64,000 bases of DNA, taken from contig NC_080546.1 of assembly GCF_028640845.1 (NCBI RefSeq), forward strand, positions 53,207,409-53,271,408. Direction: 5' to 3'. The notes beneath the pieces are model-generated. The model saw nothing but the letters and a program-made list of their open reading frames with translations. It was not told the DNA's origin and searched no databases. Each line of letters starts with the position of its first letter. Position 1 is the stretch's first letter. This document shows, one piece after another, positions 35,480 through 46,005 of this stretch. A program made the position numbers and the translations under genes. The DNA comes from Ahaetulla prasina. Lineage: Eukaryota; Chordata; Lepidosauria; Squamata; Colubridae.

Positions 35480-37696
35480 AGACTGAAATTTCCACTCAGT
35501 GACAAATTTCTCTCTTACCTGTCCTTCCCTATCTCTGTGAACTTAGCAGTATGCGCTAACTGTAATGACTTGATCTCATAAGCCTTAAAACATAAAACAA
35601 TGAAACAGGGGAAATACAAGTTTAGTTTGAGTTCCTTCTTCTTTATTTCTGGCCTTTGGGTCAGTGCTAGTTGGAGGAAGAATCAAACTAAGTTTTACAT
35701 AACTATAAAGAAAGAGGTCCATTGCTAAGTTCTAAAACCAGTGGCTTCATCTTGCTTATGTGCCTGTGATAATAACTTGATCCACACTTGACTAAAACAG
35801 AGAGTTCAGAGTAATTTACAGAAAAGGGCATTTCCCTGGGAGTTATAGAGAAAGTACTCAGATCGACCAGAAAGAAGCCACGGGCAAAAGAAAACAAGAG
35901 CTTTTATTTGAATGTGGCTGTTCTGTAAGGAAGCAGTGGAAAAAGGAATCAAATAATATAGAAGTAAAAAAAATTAAACTAGCCATTCTGAGAACTGGAT
36001 AGTGAGATCAAACAATTCTGGCCTGCAGGAAGACAGGGAGGAAACTCATTTGTCTCAGGCCTCTCATAAAGCCTCAGGAGACAGCCTTGGAACTGCAGTT
36101 CTTTTCAGAGAGTCACTATGTAATGAAAGGAAGCAGACATGCACTTCATTATCTCCTTGCTGATTTGGATCAGCAGGTGGCTTAGACTCGCTGTGGAGTA
36201 GCAATTTTTATATTGCTCCTCAGCAAATAACTTGGCATTAAGAGTTTTATGTTATATCGAGGAGTAACATTAGCATTAATGAATGCTAATAGAGCACTTT
36301 GCCCTGAGAAAACTGCCTATTTGCATCCACGTATCCAAGTACAAGGTCAGTGCACATAATGTTCAGGATTGTGACAGAAACTAATAAATTAAAGCTACCC
36401 CAGAAGCTGTTCTACACTTGCCTGAAAGTGCACAGTGGTGGTGAAAGTCAGGAAGAGAAGCAGCAGCCTACGAGGACTTGAGGGCGTGATATGTATCTCT
36501 TACCTTCCTCATCTTTTAGGTCGCAGTCCTTGGGTATTGTAACATTCTGAGGTGGATTTTCAGCCTCCCAAGATGGAATTGAAATATTAGCTCCCCGTGT
36601 TTGCAGAATTGTGTGAGACATCAGATCACATACCCAGATCATTCAATTTCTCTGAAGCCAGAGGATACCTCTCTCCTAGCAATATCCATCCAGTATATGC
36701 ACTCACCTATGATTAACCTTACTTGGCCATTAAATGTCACAATTCTTCAGTACACATGAAGCTGAAAGAATATACGTTTGTCAGAAAAAGGTGACAATGA
36801 GAAACGTGAAATGACATTTTTTGTGTGGGGATGGGAATTGTTGTGACTTGGCTGTGAAAGGAAATTGCTTTTTCTATAAATCTTGGGCCTCACGGAATAA
36901 AGCACACATTTCTTTCCAACTGGAAAGCCATTCTTATTGACATAATGAAGGTAATGTAAGTTGTGACTTTTTGCAAACTCAGAGGGAAAAAAAAGCAATC
37001 TGCAATCTTGACAGATACGCTCCTTCCAGGATTCGCTGTTCACCAAGCGACCTCAATTAATTTATGAGAAGGACAGCAGACGGTGAACTCTCCAGCTCAG
37101 CCTTGGTGGTGAGGTCCCCGTCTGAATTAATGTTCTGGTTATTTAAAGAAGATTTATATTAAGCTTTTCTTTCATTCCAATTCCATGAGGACATTAAAAT
37201 TGTAATGGAGGCCATTTGTATGCATTTGTTGAATTCAGTGCTATTTGTTATCCAGCAAAGAAAAAAGAGAGGACGGAGGAAAAAGATGATGAGACAGAAA
37301 CACTCCAAAATTCTACAATCCATTAAAAAACAATACACAAACAAACAGAAGAAAAATATCTATTGTGGCTTTCTGATATAGTCACCATGTGAGGAGTAAC
37401 AGGCTGGAAAAGCTGTCTCTTACATAACCTAAATCACCCTAGCAAATGTAATTTGGACATCTACTTCCAGAGCCACTCTATTCTAAATAAAGTTGTCCAA
37501 AAGAAACTTTCTCTCTTAAAGGTGCCTTACAACTGGGTATGAATATCCATCACTAATGATGGTGCAATTTCAAATGATGACCTTTATGCCTAAATGAGTA
37601 ATCACCACCATAGTGAACACCACACATTGCATTTATAGTCTACCTTCTAATTATCCTGGAGAATATGGAAGTATGTATACATTATACAGTACATAT

Positions 37697-37731
<35 letters not shown>

Positions 37732-38437
37732 TTTATATATACAGATTTTCCCCCATTCTCCATTCTGCTATTTATTGCAATACTGGATTTAGAGAAAACA
37801 GGAGAAGAAAATTTATTTTCAATCTCAGTTAGTAACATGGGTACCTTAATGGAAGTGGATCTGGAAATAATTCATTGTTAAGGTAGATGTAAAATATTTG
37901 ATCTAAATAGCTACTAATTGTTATACCTTTGCTATGAAACCATTTCCTTGTTGGGGTAATTTTGTTACACTTTAATAGACATTCAATGGCTCTTTTCATT
38001 TGTTCATGAAGCATTAATAAGTCTGCTACTGATAATGCAAAACCTAATAATACCTGGGCTTTTTAATGAAACCTGCACATAAAAACATGGCAAGCACTTC
38101 ACTGAGTAGTTTCCTAGATTAAAACAACATCCTTTATCTTACTTATTTCAATTTATGCCAACTGAACAACCATTTGCAATGTAGAATGCAATTGTACGAA
38201 GCTCAGAAACAATTCAATGCGGAGCATGCAAAATTGAATTTCGTATTTCTGGAAGGTAGAGAGGTTACAGGAAAGAAGTTCTTGATAAGTTTAAAAAATT
38301 GATATCAAATTGCATCATACCAATATGTATTCGTTTGCAAAATATATTTGCAATGCAAAAGGAATTTATTTATTTGAGCATGATGAAATAAAGAACACTC
38401 TATCACAATATCCTGGAAGTCTTTTTCAAATACCGCA
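35480..38437. other. Intergenic, largely repeat-free; (CA)n at 37700-37729
   Basis: About 3 kb with few recognisable repeats apart from a (CA)n microsatellite at 37700-37729. No open frame has a known domain. Some parts (around 36150-36360 and 36860-37130) have a balanced, non-repetitive look that could be conserved non-coding DNA, but this cannot be shown from one sequence. Confidence 0.45.
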
Positions 38438-38445
38438 GCTGGAGG

Positions 38446-38882
38446 CAGTGGTGAAATTCAAACGGTTTGCTATCAGTTCGCTGGCTGCACATGCACGCTG
38501 CATGCCAAATGCACACTACATGTGCATACGCAGCGTGCCCTAAACACGCTGCATGTGCATGCAAAGCATGCGCCAAATGCGTGCTCTGCGCACATACTCA
38601 GTACGCACCAAAAGGAGGCTTGGGAAGGTAAGTAGAAGCAAGGGGGGATCAGCTGTGGCGCATGATTTAGCTTTGCTAGAAAGCAAGATTTCCTGTTTTC
38701 TAACAAAGCTAAACCCCGCTGCACAGCTGATCATCGGAAATACTGGTTTGCCTGAACTGGTAGCTTTTTAAACTGCTGGTTCAAGTGAACCGGCAGCTAA
38801 CTACCGGTTCACCTGAACTAGTAGCGTTTTTTTTACTACTGGTTCGCCCAAACTGGAGCGAACCGGTAGCATTTCATCCCTG
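38446..38882. mobile_element. hAT MITE (CAGTGGTGAAATTC type), 437 bp
   Basis: The left end cagtggtgaaattc and right end tagcatttcatccctg are inverted repeats. gctggagg at 38438-38445 and 38883-38890 is a perfect 8-bp target duplication. The interior has a GC/CA-rich block (tgcacatgcacgctgcatg) and accggttc/gaaccggt repeats, as in 22236-22810. Confidence 0.9.
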
Positions 38883-39084
38883 GCTGGAGGACCCTAGTTC
38901 CTTTAACAGTGCTGTCTGATGCTTGTTCAGACAGACTGGGATGTGCTCTAGTTTTCTCTAGTGTTTCAGGCATAGATTTTTCTACTAAAACTAATAAAAG
39001 TACATTACACCAATATCGTGGGCTCTGAATTATTACCAAGAGATTTCCAGGTGCAATTTAAATTGTTGATTGTACCTTATAAAG

Positions 39085-39371
39085 CAATAATGGCTAACCT
39101 TTTCTGGACTGAGCACCCAAAGCGCGTCCAAACCCCCAAAATGCAATGCATGTGCTGTCCCTGCACATGTGCTTCACCCCCAATGCATGCATGCATGGGC
39201 CCCTGCATGCGCCTCGCCCCCACACATGTACGGGAGAGTCCTGAAGACCAGTTGGCCAGCGGGAGGTGTGCGTGCATGAACAGTGCAGCTGAACTGGGGC
39301 GACCGCTTGCCTGCCCACAGAGCGGGCGCTGTGTGCCACCTGTGGCACATGTACCATAGATTCACCACCAC
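39085..39371. mobile_element. hAT MITE, same family as 16836-17676
   Basis: The left end has aatggctaaccttttctgg and gagcacccaaa. The right end, reversed, reads gtggtgaatctatgg and gccacaggtggcaca, matching the gatgaacctatggcac end of the other copy. The target duplication is eroded. The GC-rich interior contains gcatgcatgcatg. Confidence 0.7.
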
Positions 39372-39517
39372 GGCTAAAGACTGTTAAATGGTTTGAGGAA
39401 GAGGTACCACCAGGACTGCCTTCTTCAACTAGAACAGTCCCACCCAATAAAAACATTTTGTGGAAAATTACTTGTAATTCTGTACTGCCATGAAATTAGC
39501 AGGCTAAGAAGATGTGC

Positions 39518-40089
39518 TGTCGTGTCCCACTCCTCCGCTGACGGCCGGGTCAGGGAAATCCGAATCAGGCTTGCCTCTGCAGCTCTGCCCAAAGTCCTAG
39601 CAAAGTCCTCAGAGCAGGCAGGAGACCAGTAAGTGACTTCAGCAAGATAAGTTCGACTTTGCCTGACTCAGAGACTGCCAGAAAGCAGATCCTTTATATA
39701 GGCCATGGGGTGTGGCTCCATGACTCAGCACTCATTAAGGCCTGCCCCTCCCTTCCTTCTGTTGCCTCAGCCTATCCAATCTTCTGATGCAAGGGTCACT
39801 CCAATCAGCTGTTGGAAGTAAACTTTCCTCAGGCTCACATGCTGTGGAGGAGGGGGAGGGGTCTAGCTGCTCCGTTTGCCTGGGCATGGAGCCAGGGCTG
39901 GGGCCGGGGGATGCTCCCTCCTCTGCAGCCTGCTTGGGCATGGAGCCAGGGTTGGGACCGGGAGGTGCCCCCTCCTCTGCAGCTTGTCTGGGCATGGAGC
40001 CAGAACTGGGGCCGGGAGGCATACATTCCTCCGTGTTTGGCAGCAGATAAGCAGACCCCGGCTGCGGTGAGAGCGGACAAGACACAACA
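39518..40089 (-). mobile_element. Solo LTR of the sushi-type gypsy family
   Basis: 572 bp, beginning tgtcgtgtcccactcctcc and ending gacacaaca on +. The perfect 5-bp duplication tgtgc lies at 39513-39517 and 40090-40094. It is the same family as the LTRs of the full element at 41161-46509, including the tatataaagg TATA box (on -) and the ttgcctgactc site. The U3 carries three tandem copies of a unit of about 54 bp starting gggcatggagcc (39883-40030), against two in the full element. Proline-rich open frames here are readings of that repeat. Confidence 0.9.
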
Positions 40090-40315
40090 TGTGCTTGTAT
40101 TGTGGAATAGTCTCCTCTAGTAAATTAGATTAACTCAGGCACTCCTTAGCCTTCTAGAAGCAAGTTAGAACATTTCCCAATAAAGTTTACTTAATAAAAT
40201 TAGGTACTTATTAAGGATTTACATAGTTTAGATTTAAAAGTTTTATTGTTTTTATTGCTTTACATTATTATATATTAGCTATTATCTGTATCATGGAATT
40301 TTATATATATTTTTA

Positions 40316-41160
40316 TTACCAAGAGACACACCCTGCGCATGCGCAAGATGGCAGCGCCCTGAGGATCGGCGTCGGCGGTTTTCGCGGCTCCATCGAGAAG
40401 GCAGCGCCCCTGGTCGCCTGCTTAGCCGCCCATGCCCCCGATCTGCTGTTCTATCTTTCGGGCAGCCGTGGGAGAGGTTTTCGGATCTCTTAAGCCCCAC
40501 GGTTGCCGGGAACGGATCTGGGAAGGTGAGCAGCGGATGGCGGCGGCCATGTTTGTGGCACCGGCGGGGGTGGTGAGCCGGCCTGTTTTTACTCCAGCCG
40601 TGCTGTTTTGGGCCCTTTCCCCCGGCTGCGAATTCGAACTGCAGCGGGGGGGGAAGTGGTGAATTGGAGCAGCAGCAGTTCTGGCGTTTTGGACAGCTTT
40701 TGCCACTTTCCCACCTTCTGCTTCTGCTTTGGTTGTTTCCATCATGGGGCTTTGGCCACGAAGGTTTCATCGATTTACTCTTCTGCGGCCTTTATTCATC
40801 CTGGCGGCCTACTGCGGCCTACTGTGGCCTGCTACGGCCTGTTACGGCCTCTACTTCCTTTTAGGCGTCCCTGTTTCCTCCGGTCCTTCGGCCCCTCGGG
40901 GGAGGCCTGGCCTTTCTGGGAGGCCTCCTAGAGGTTTTGGAGAGACTTGGAGAGACCTGGTCTCTGGATCGTTCTGGACCCGGACATTTCAGGGGATTGG
41001 CGATGGAGATGGAGCGACCCCTGGCTGGCATGGCTGGACGAATTTGGAGCTGGTTGTCGGACGACTGCCTGAGGCCGGCAGAGAGTAAGACAACTGGAGC
41101 TACCCTGGTCTGTTCCTGGCCTGTTCTTGTTCCTGACACTGTGATATCATCGACAGTTTC
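40316..41160 (+). mobile_element. CR1-type LINE 5' region, interrupted by the gypsy element
   Basis: GC-rich sequence starting near ctgcgcatgcgcaagatggc, with CpG-rich blocks and no long real open frame. It resembles the GC-rich promoter-bearing 5' UTR of CR1-type LINEs. It continues after the gypsy insertion at 46510, since the 5 bp gtttc is duplicated on both sides, and is later followed by CR1 3' and ORF2-start sequence. The assignment is by context and composition and is less sure than the 3' end. Confidence 0.5.
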
Positions 41161-41671
41161 TGTCGTGTCCCACTCCTCCGCTGACGGCTGGGTCCGGGAA
41201 ATCCGAATCAGGCGTGCCTCTGCAGCTCTGCCCAAAGTCCTAGCAAAGTCCTCAGAGCAGGCAGGAGACCAGTAAGTGACTTCAGCAAGATAAGTTTGAC
41301 TTTTGCCTGACTCAGAGACTGCCAGAAAGTAGATCCTTTATATAGGCCATGGGGTGTGGCTCCATGACTCAGCACTCATTAAGGCCTGCCCCTCCCTTCC
41401 CTCTGTAGCCTCCGCCTCTCCAATCTTCTGATGCGAGGGTCACACCAATCAGCTATTGGTAATAAACCCTCCTCAGGCTCACCTGCTGTGGAGGAGGGAG
41501 GGTCTAGCTGCTCCGTTTGCCTGGGCATGGAGTCAGGGCTGGGGCAGGAGATTCTCCTTCTGCAGTTTGTGTGGGCATGGAGCCAGGACTGGGACCGGAG
41601 GCATACATTCCTCAGTGTGCGGGAGCAGGTAAGAAGGCCCCGGCTGCTCTGAGGGCGGGCAAGACACAACA
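41161..41671 (-). repeat. 3' LTR of the sushi-type element
   Basis: 511 bp, TG...CA. Compared with the other LTR it has an extra 12 bp around a duplicated caaagtcct and lacks 3, 1 and 1 bases in G-rich runs near 41490, 41547 and 41600. It differs by one substitution in the tatt/tgtt of the caatcagct block. The purine-rich gtgagggatag on - just inside (41672-41682) is the likely polypurine tract. Confidence 0.9.
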
Positions 41672-42122
41672 CTATCCCTCACCGCAGGGCCCTTCCCCCG
41701 GGGCTGACGATCGGGATGCGGTCGGGCCGGGTTCTGCTCGTGGAAGGCCCGCACCAGGTCCGGGCGTGACGCCGGAGGCATGGCCCCAGGTGACCCCGGT
41801 CCCGTACCCTTGCCCCGCCCCCAGGTATTGGACGCGCCCCTTCAGCCAGCGGGAGTCGCGTATGCTGTGCACCTCGTACTCCTCCGCCCCGTCCTCGTCG
41901 ACAGCGACGGGTGGCGCCGGGCGCCGGAGGGAGACGGCGGGCCTCAGGGACCAGCAAGGACCGATGGAAGACGGGATGGATCCGCATGGAACGCGGCAGG
42001 GTCAATCGGTAGGCCACCGGATTGATGACCGCCGACGGGAACGGACCGATGAACGGTGGTCCAGTTTCTTCGCCGGCGGTCGGACGGGAGATGCTGTGGA
42101 GAGCCACGCGGTCTCCGACCAC
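41672..42122 (-). pseudogene. Integrase C-terminus and chromodomain, frame-broken
   Basis: The - frame from 42122 reads GDRVALHS, then FIGPFPSAVINPVAYRL and RIHPVFHRSLLVP. This is the GPF/Y module at the end of gypsy integrases. In another frame from about 41900, an acidic stretch leads into YEVHSIRDSRWLKGRVQYL, which matches the start of a chromodomain. A further frame switch brings RPDLVRAFHEQNP, the usual end of sushi-type pol. Chromodomains of this class can guide integration to marked chromatin. At least two frame breaks lie in this 450 bp. Confidence 0.8.
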
Positions 42123-43012
42123 CAGCGGGGTGTTGCCCGTCGAACGATCGGCGACCGCTTGTAGTCCTCCTTCGCCCGATTCAGCTGCCGACGCACCATC
42201 TGCTGGACCGCGTGCAACTCGGAGAGAAAGGACTGTGACTCGGGAACCGGGGAGTCCGGGGGCGCCAGACGGAAGAGCCGCGGATGGTACCCCAAGTTGG
42301 CCAGGAACGGGGTGGTCTGGGTGGAGGTGGGGTGGGAGTTGTTGAATGCGAACTCCGCCAGGGACAGGTAATCGCCCAGTTGTCCTGCTGTTGGTTCACG
42401 AAGCACGGAGGTACTGTTCCAGGACACCAATGATCTTCTCCGTCCGCCGTCGGTCTCCGGATGGTGCGCCGACGACAGGCACACCTGCACCTCCAATGCG
42501 GCCATCAGGCTCTTCCAAAAGCGGGCCGTGAACTGCACCCCACGGTCCGACACCACCCTGTCCGGCAGGCCGTGGAGGCGGAAGGCGTGCTGCAAGAAGA
42601 GACGGGCCGTCTTGGTGGCGGTGGGCAGCCCGCGGCACGGGATGAAGTGTGCCATCTTGGTGAGCATGTCCACCACCACCAGCACCGTGGTGAACCCGAG
42701 GGGCGGCAGGTCCGTCAGGAAGTCCATGGAAATCGCCCCAGGGTCTGTCAGGAGTCGGCAAGGGCTGGAGGAGACCGGGAGGGGCCCCGTGGCGGCCTTG
42801 GCTTGCCGGCACGGCACGCAGGGCGTCACATAGGCATGGACATCATGCCGCACCCGGGGCCACCAGAAGGTCCGCGTTACCAGGTTGAGAGTCTTGAAAA
42901 ACCCGAAATGGCCCGCGGCAGGGTTGTCGTGGCACTGGGTCAGGACGAGGGACCGGAGCGGCCCCGTGGGCACATACAACCGCCCCCGGAACTTGAGTAC
43001 GTCGTCTTCCAA
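42002..43012 (-). pseudogene. Integrase (zinc-binding and catalytic core), frame-broken
   Basis: This frame holds the HHCC zinc module (His28, His35, Cys65, Cys68) and the first two catalytic acids, Asp97 in MDFLTDLP and Asp156 in VVSDRGVQF. The block that should carry the third acid, just after HHPETDG (residues 184-189), runs into a frame break near 42440. The expected TEKIIGVLEQYLR appears in the neighbouring - frame. After a second break the original frame resumes with LAEFAFNNSHPTSTQTTPF. Integrase would insert the cDNA and make the 5-bp duplication seen here. It is fused to pol in intact relatives. Confidence 0.85.
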
Positions 43013-43171
43013 TGTCCACGGAGACGTGGGGCCCGCCTCCGCTCGCCGCTGCTGGGACCAGGCGTCTTGGGGCTGCGCCTCGCACCTGGGCCCGTAAGTC
43101 CACCGGTTCCCGGGCGGCGGCCAAGGCTTCCGCCGGCAGTACAGTCCGTGGAGGAAGAGGGTCTTGGGCGC

Positions 43172-45163
43172 TCAGGTACTCCGGCTTACGGGACAGGGCG
43201 TCCGCCCTCCGGTTGTGGCCACTGGGGATATAGGTGACGCGGAAGTTGAACCGGGCAAAGAACAGCGACCACGGATCTGCCGCTGGTTCAACTTCCGAGC
43301 CGTGGTGAGATGTTCGAGGTTCCGATGGTCCGTTCGGACCTCCACCTGATGCCGGGCCCCCTCCAGGTGGTGCCGCCACGCCTCGAACGCGGCCTTGATA
43401 GCCAGCAACTCCTTTTCCCAGATGGTATAGTTGCGCTCGGAAGGGTTGAGCTTCCGCGAGTAGTACGCGCAGGGAAAAAGAGTGCCGCCATCCGCCGGGG
43501 CCTGTAGCAGCACCGCTCCGAGGGCGACGTTGGAGGCGTCCGTCTCCACCACGAAAGGCCGGTGCGGGTCGGGATGTCGCAGGATGGGCTCCGTGACGAA
43601 AGCCTTCCTGAGAGCCGTGAAGGCTTCCTCCTGCGGGGGACCCCACCGGAACGGGACCTTCTTCTGAAGGAGCTGGGTGAGCGGAGCCGTCAGCGTGGCG
43701 AAGCCCGGGATGAAGGTCCGATAGTAATTGGCGAAGCCCAGCAGCCGCTGGACATCCTTCACCCGACGCGGGGCTTCCCAGCTGCTCAGGGCCTCCACCT
43801 TGCGCGGGTCCATGGCGATCCCCTCGGGTGAGAGGATGTGCCCGAGGAACTCAATGGACGACCGGAGGAAAAAACACTTCTCCAGCTTGGCGTAGAGCTG
43901 GTGCTCCCGCAGGCGCTGCAGGACCAGGCGGAGGTGCTGGAGGTGACTTTCCCTGGACCGGGAGTAGACCAGGATGTCGTTCAGGTAGATCACCACGAAC
44001 CGATCCAACATGTCCCGGAACACATCGTTCATAAAATGTTGGAAGACGGCGGGGGCGTTGGTCAGCCCGAACGGCATGACCGTGTACTCGTAGTGTCCGT
44101 ACCGGGTGCCGAACGCCGCCTTCCACTCGTCCCCTTCACGCATCCGCACCAGGTTGTAGGCCCCCCGGAGGTCGAGCTTGGTAAAGATGGAGGCCTCCCG
44201 CAGCCGGTCCATCAGCTCCGGGATGAGCGGCAGGGGGTAGCGATTCCGCACCGTGATGGCGTTCAGCCGGCGGTAGTCGCAACACAGGCGCAAATCCCCC
44301 GTCTTCTTTTTTACGAAGAGGACCGGGGCCGACAGAGGGGACTTGGAAGGCCGGATGAACCCTCGGGCCAGATTTTTGTCCAGAAAGTCCCTGAGGGCGG
44401 CCAACTCGGGCTCGGACATGGAATACAGGCGCCCCGTGGGCAGCGGGGCGCCGGGTTGCAGGTCCACGGGGCAGTCGTAGGGCCGGTGCGGGGGTAAGCG
44501 GTCCGCCTCCTTTCGCTGAAGACGCCAGGGAAGCCCTGCAGCCCCGGGGGCAGGGCGCCGGCGGGGGGGAAGACGCCCTGGCCGGCGCAGGTGTGGCGGA
44601 TGTGGTCGACACACTGCAGGCTGGGAAACGAGATGGCGTTCCGCGACCAGGCCACCTGAGGGTCGTGCGTCCGCAGCCAGGCCAGTCCGAGGATCACTGG
44701 GAAGTGGAGGTCCGCCGTCACGTAGAAGCGAATCGCCTCCTCGTGGTCCCCGATGGCGGGGCGCAAGGGCTGCGTGGCGGTTAATGGGTCCGGCCACCAG
44801 CTCCCTCCCGTCGATGGTCTCGACGCTCATCGGAGGGTCTACCGGAACCAAGGGGACACCAAAATGGTCCACGAAGGCCCGGTCCATAAAGTTCGTGGTG
44901 GCCCCCGAATCTACCAGCGCGTGTGCCGGGATCCCTTCCGGCCGGTCACCCACCCACACCCGGGTGTCCAAAATCAGGTGCCGAGGGGGCCCGGGGCCCA
45001 CGTCGGCCATGTCTGGCGGGGGCTTGGTCCGTGCCCGGCCTAGGGTTTCCCCTGGGCCGGGCCTGCCCCGTTTCCCGACTGGCCAGGCCGGGATTCGGGA
45101 CGGGCGACGTGCTCCGCCGCTTCCTGGGGCATGCGGCGAAATGGCCGGGCTCCCACAGTACAA
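43172..45163 (-). pseudogene. Protease, reverse transcriptase and RNase H of the sushi-type element, catalytic Asp replaced
   Basis: A 663-codon frame. Residues 1-10 lie in the gag zinc-knuckle region. The retroviral-type protease has Asp-Ser-Gly at 85-87 (ALVDSGATTNF). About 130-240 is out of frame and resumes near YDCPVDLQPGAPLP. The reverse transcriptase spans about 250-430: LRLCCDYRRLN, FTKLDLRGAYNLVR (catalytic Asp331), MPFGLTNAPAVFQ. The YxDD box reads YLND, so the second catalytic Asp is Asn395. RNase H follows with Asp542 (ETDAS), Glu585 (EKELL) and Asp612 (RTDH). After about residue 630 the true frame shifts to the one spanning 42843-43646. This copy should not be able to copy itself. 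Confidence 0.9.
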
Positions 45164-45976
45164 GCACAGCCCCTTGGCGCCCGCTCCGCTCCTGGGCCCA
45201 GGCGAGGCCTGGCTGCCCTAACTCCATGGGCTCCTCGGCGGCGCCACGGCGCGGGTGGCCCGGACGGGTCGGCACGGGTCGAGGGAGGGCGACGGTCTTT
45301 GACGGTTGCTGGCGGCGACAGGATGGGCGTTGCTGGAGACGGGTGTCGAGGCGCAGGCAGAGGGGCACCAGGTCAATGAGGGTCCGCGGCGCCTCCACCC
45401 GAGCCAGCTCGTACTGGGGCTCTTCCGAAAGGCCCTCTTGAATGCGGCCCGCTAGTGCCGTGTCGTTCCAGTCCGAATCATGGCACAGCAACCGGAATTC
45501 CGCGATGTACTCCCGGAGGGGGCGGGGCCCTTGTTGGATCTCTCCGAGGCGCCAGGCAGCCGTCTGGGCCCGCACAGGGTCTTCATACATCAGGCGTAGT
45601 TGCCCCCAGAACCCTGGTAGTCCGCCAGCAAGGGGCTGTCCCTGAGCACCAAGGGCGTGGCCCACTGCGCAGCCTGGCCAGACAACAGGTTCATCACGAA
45701 GGCCACCCTGGCCCGGTCATCTGGAAAGTCCCCCGGCCGCATTGCCATGTAGGTCTGGCACTGGGCCATGAAGGCCGGGAACATCTCCATCCGTCCTGAG
45801 AACTTCTCCGGCACCGGTACCGGGCTGTGGCGCTGAGGAGGAGGAGGAGGAGGAGGTTGGACTGCTGGGGCATTCCCAGCAGCCAGTTGAGCAGTCAGCT
45901 GGGCGACTTGCTGTTGCAGTTGCTGGTTGTCTGTTTGTAGCTGCTGCACAATCAGCGCCAGCTGTTGCTGATCCAT
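44946..45976 (-). pseudogene. gag of the sushi-type element, in two frames
   Basis: Starts at ATG 45976, right after the priming site. The Gln-rich first part (DQQQLALIVQQLQ) looks coiled-coil, then a proline run leads to VPVPEKFSGRMEMFPAFMAQC. The frame ends near 45590, but the neighbouring frame (45665 to 44946) takes over with LRLMYEDPVRAQTAA, LREYIAEFRLLCHDSDW and APRTLIDLVPLCLRLD, the conserved capsid core of sushi/PEG10-type gag. The switch lies in a G run near 45617. A second lies in the zinc knuckle near 45150, splitting its Cys pair from its His-Cys half. Both look like single-base losses. Confidence 0.85.
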
Positions 45977-45992
45977 CTTGTAGATGTGTCAG

Positions 45993-46003
45993 GAGTCAGG
46001 CAA
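45993..46003 (-). promoter_or_regulatory. Primer binding site complementary to the element's own transcript start
   Basis: On - the LTR is followed by 2 nt and then ttgcctgactc. No TGG (tRNA CCA complement) is present. The 11 nt are a perfect complement of gagtcaggcaa, found on - at 46146-46136 inside the LTR. That site starts about 31 nt downstream of the TATA box (46177-46168), where the transcript should begin. This matches the self-priming arrangement known for yeast Tf1. Confidence 0.75.
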
Positions 46004-46005
46004 GA

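Noticed and set aside
36448..36642. Possible host exon near 36.5 kb
   Set aside because: A short open frame without splice signals or domain that I can support.
42461..43237. 258-codon + frame antisense to the integrase
   Set aside because: GC-rich antisense shadow of a real pol frame on the - strand.
43838..44497. 219-codon + frame antisense to RT
   Set aside because: Antisense shadow of the 663-codon pol frame.
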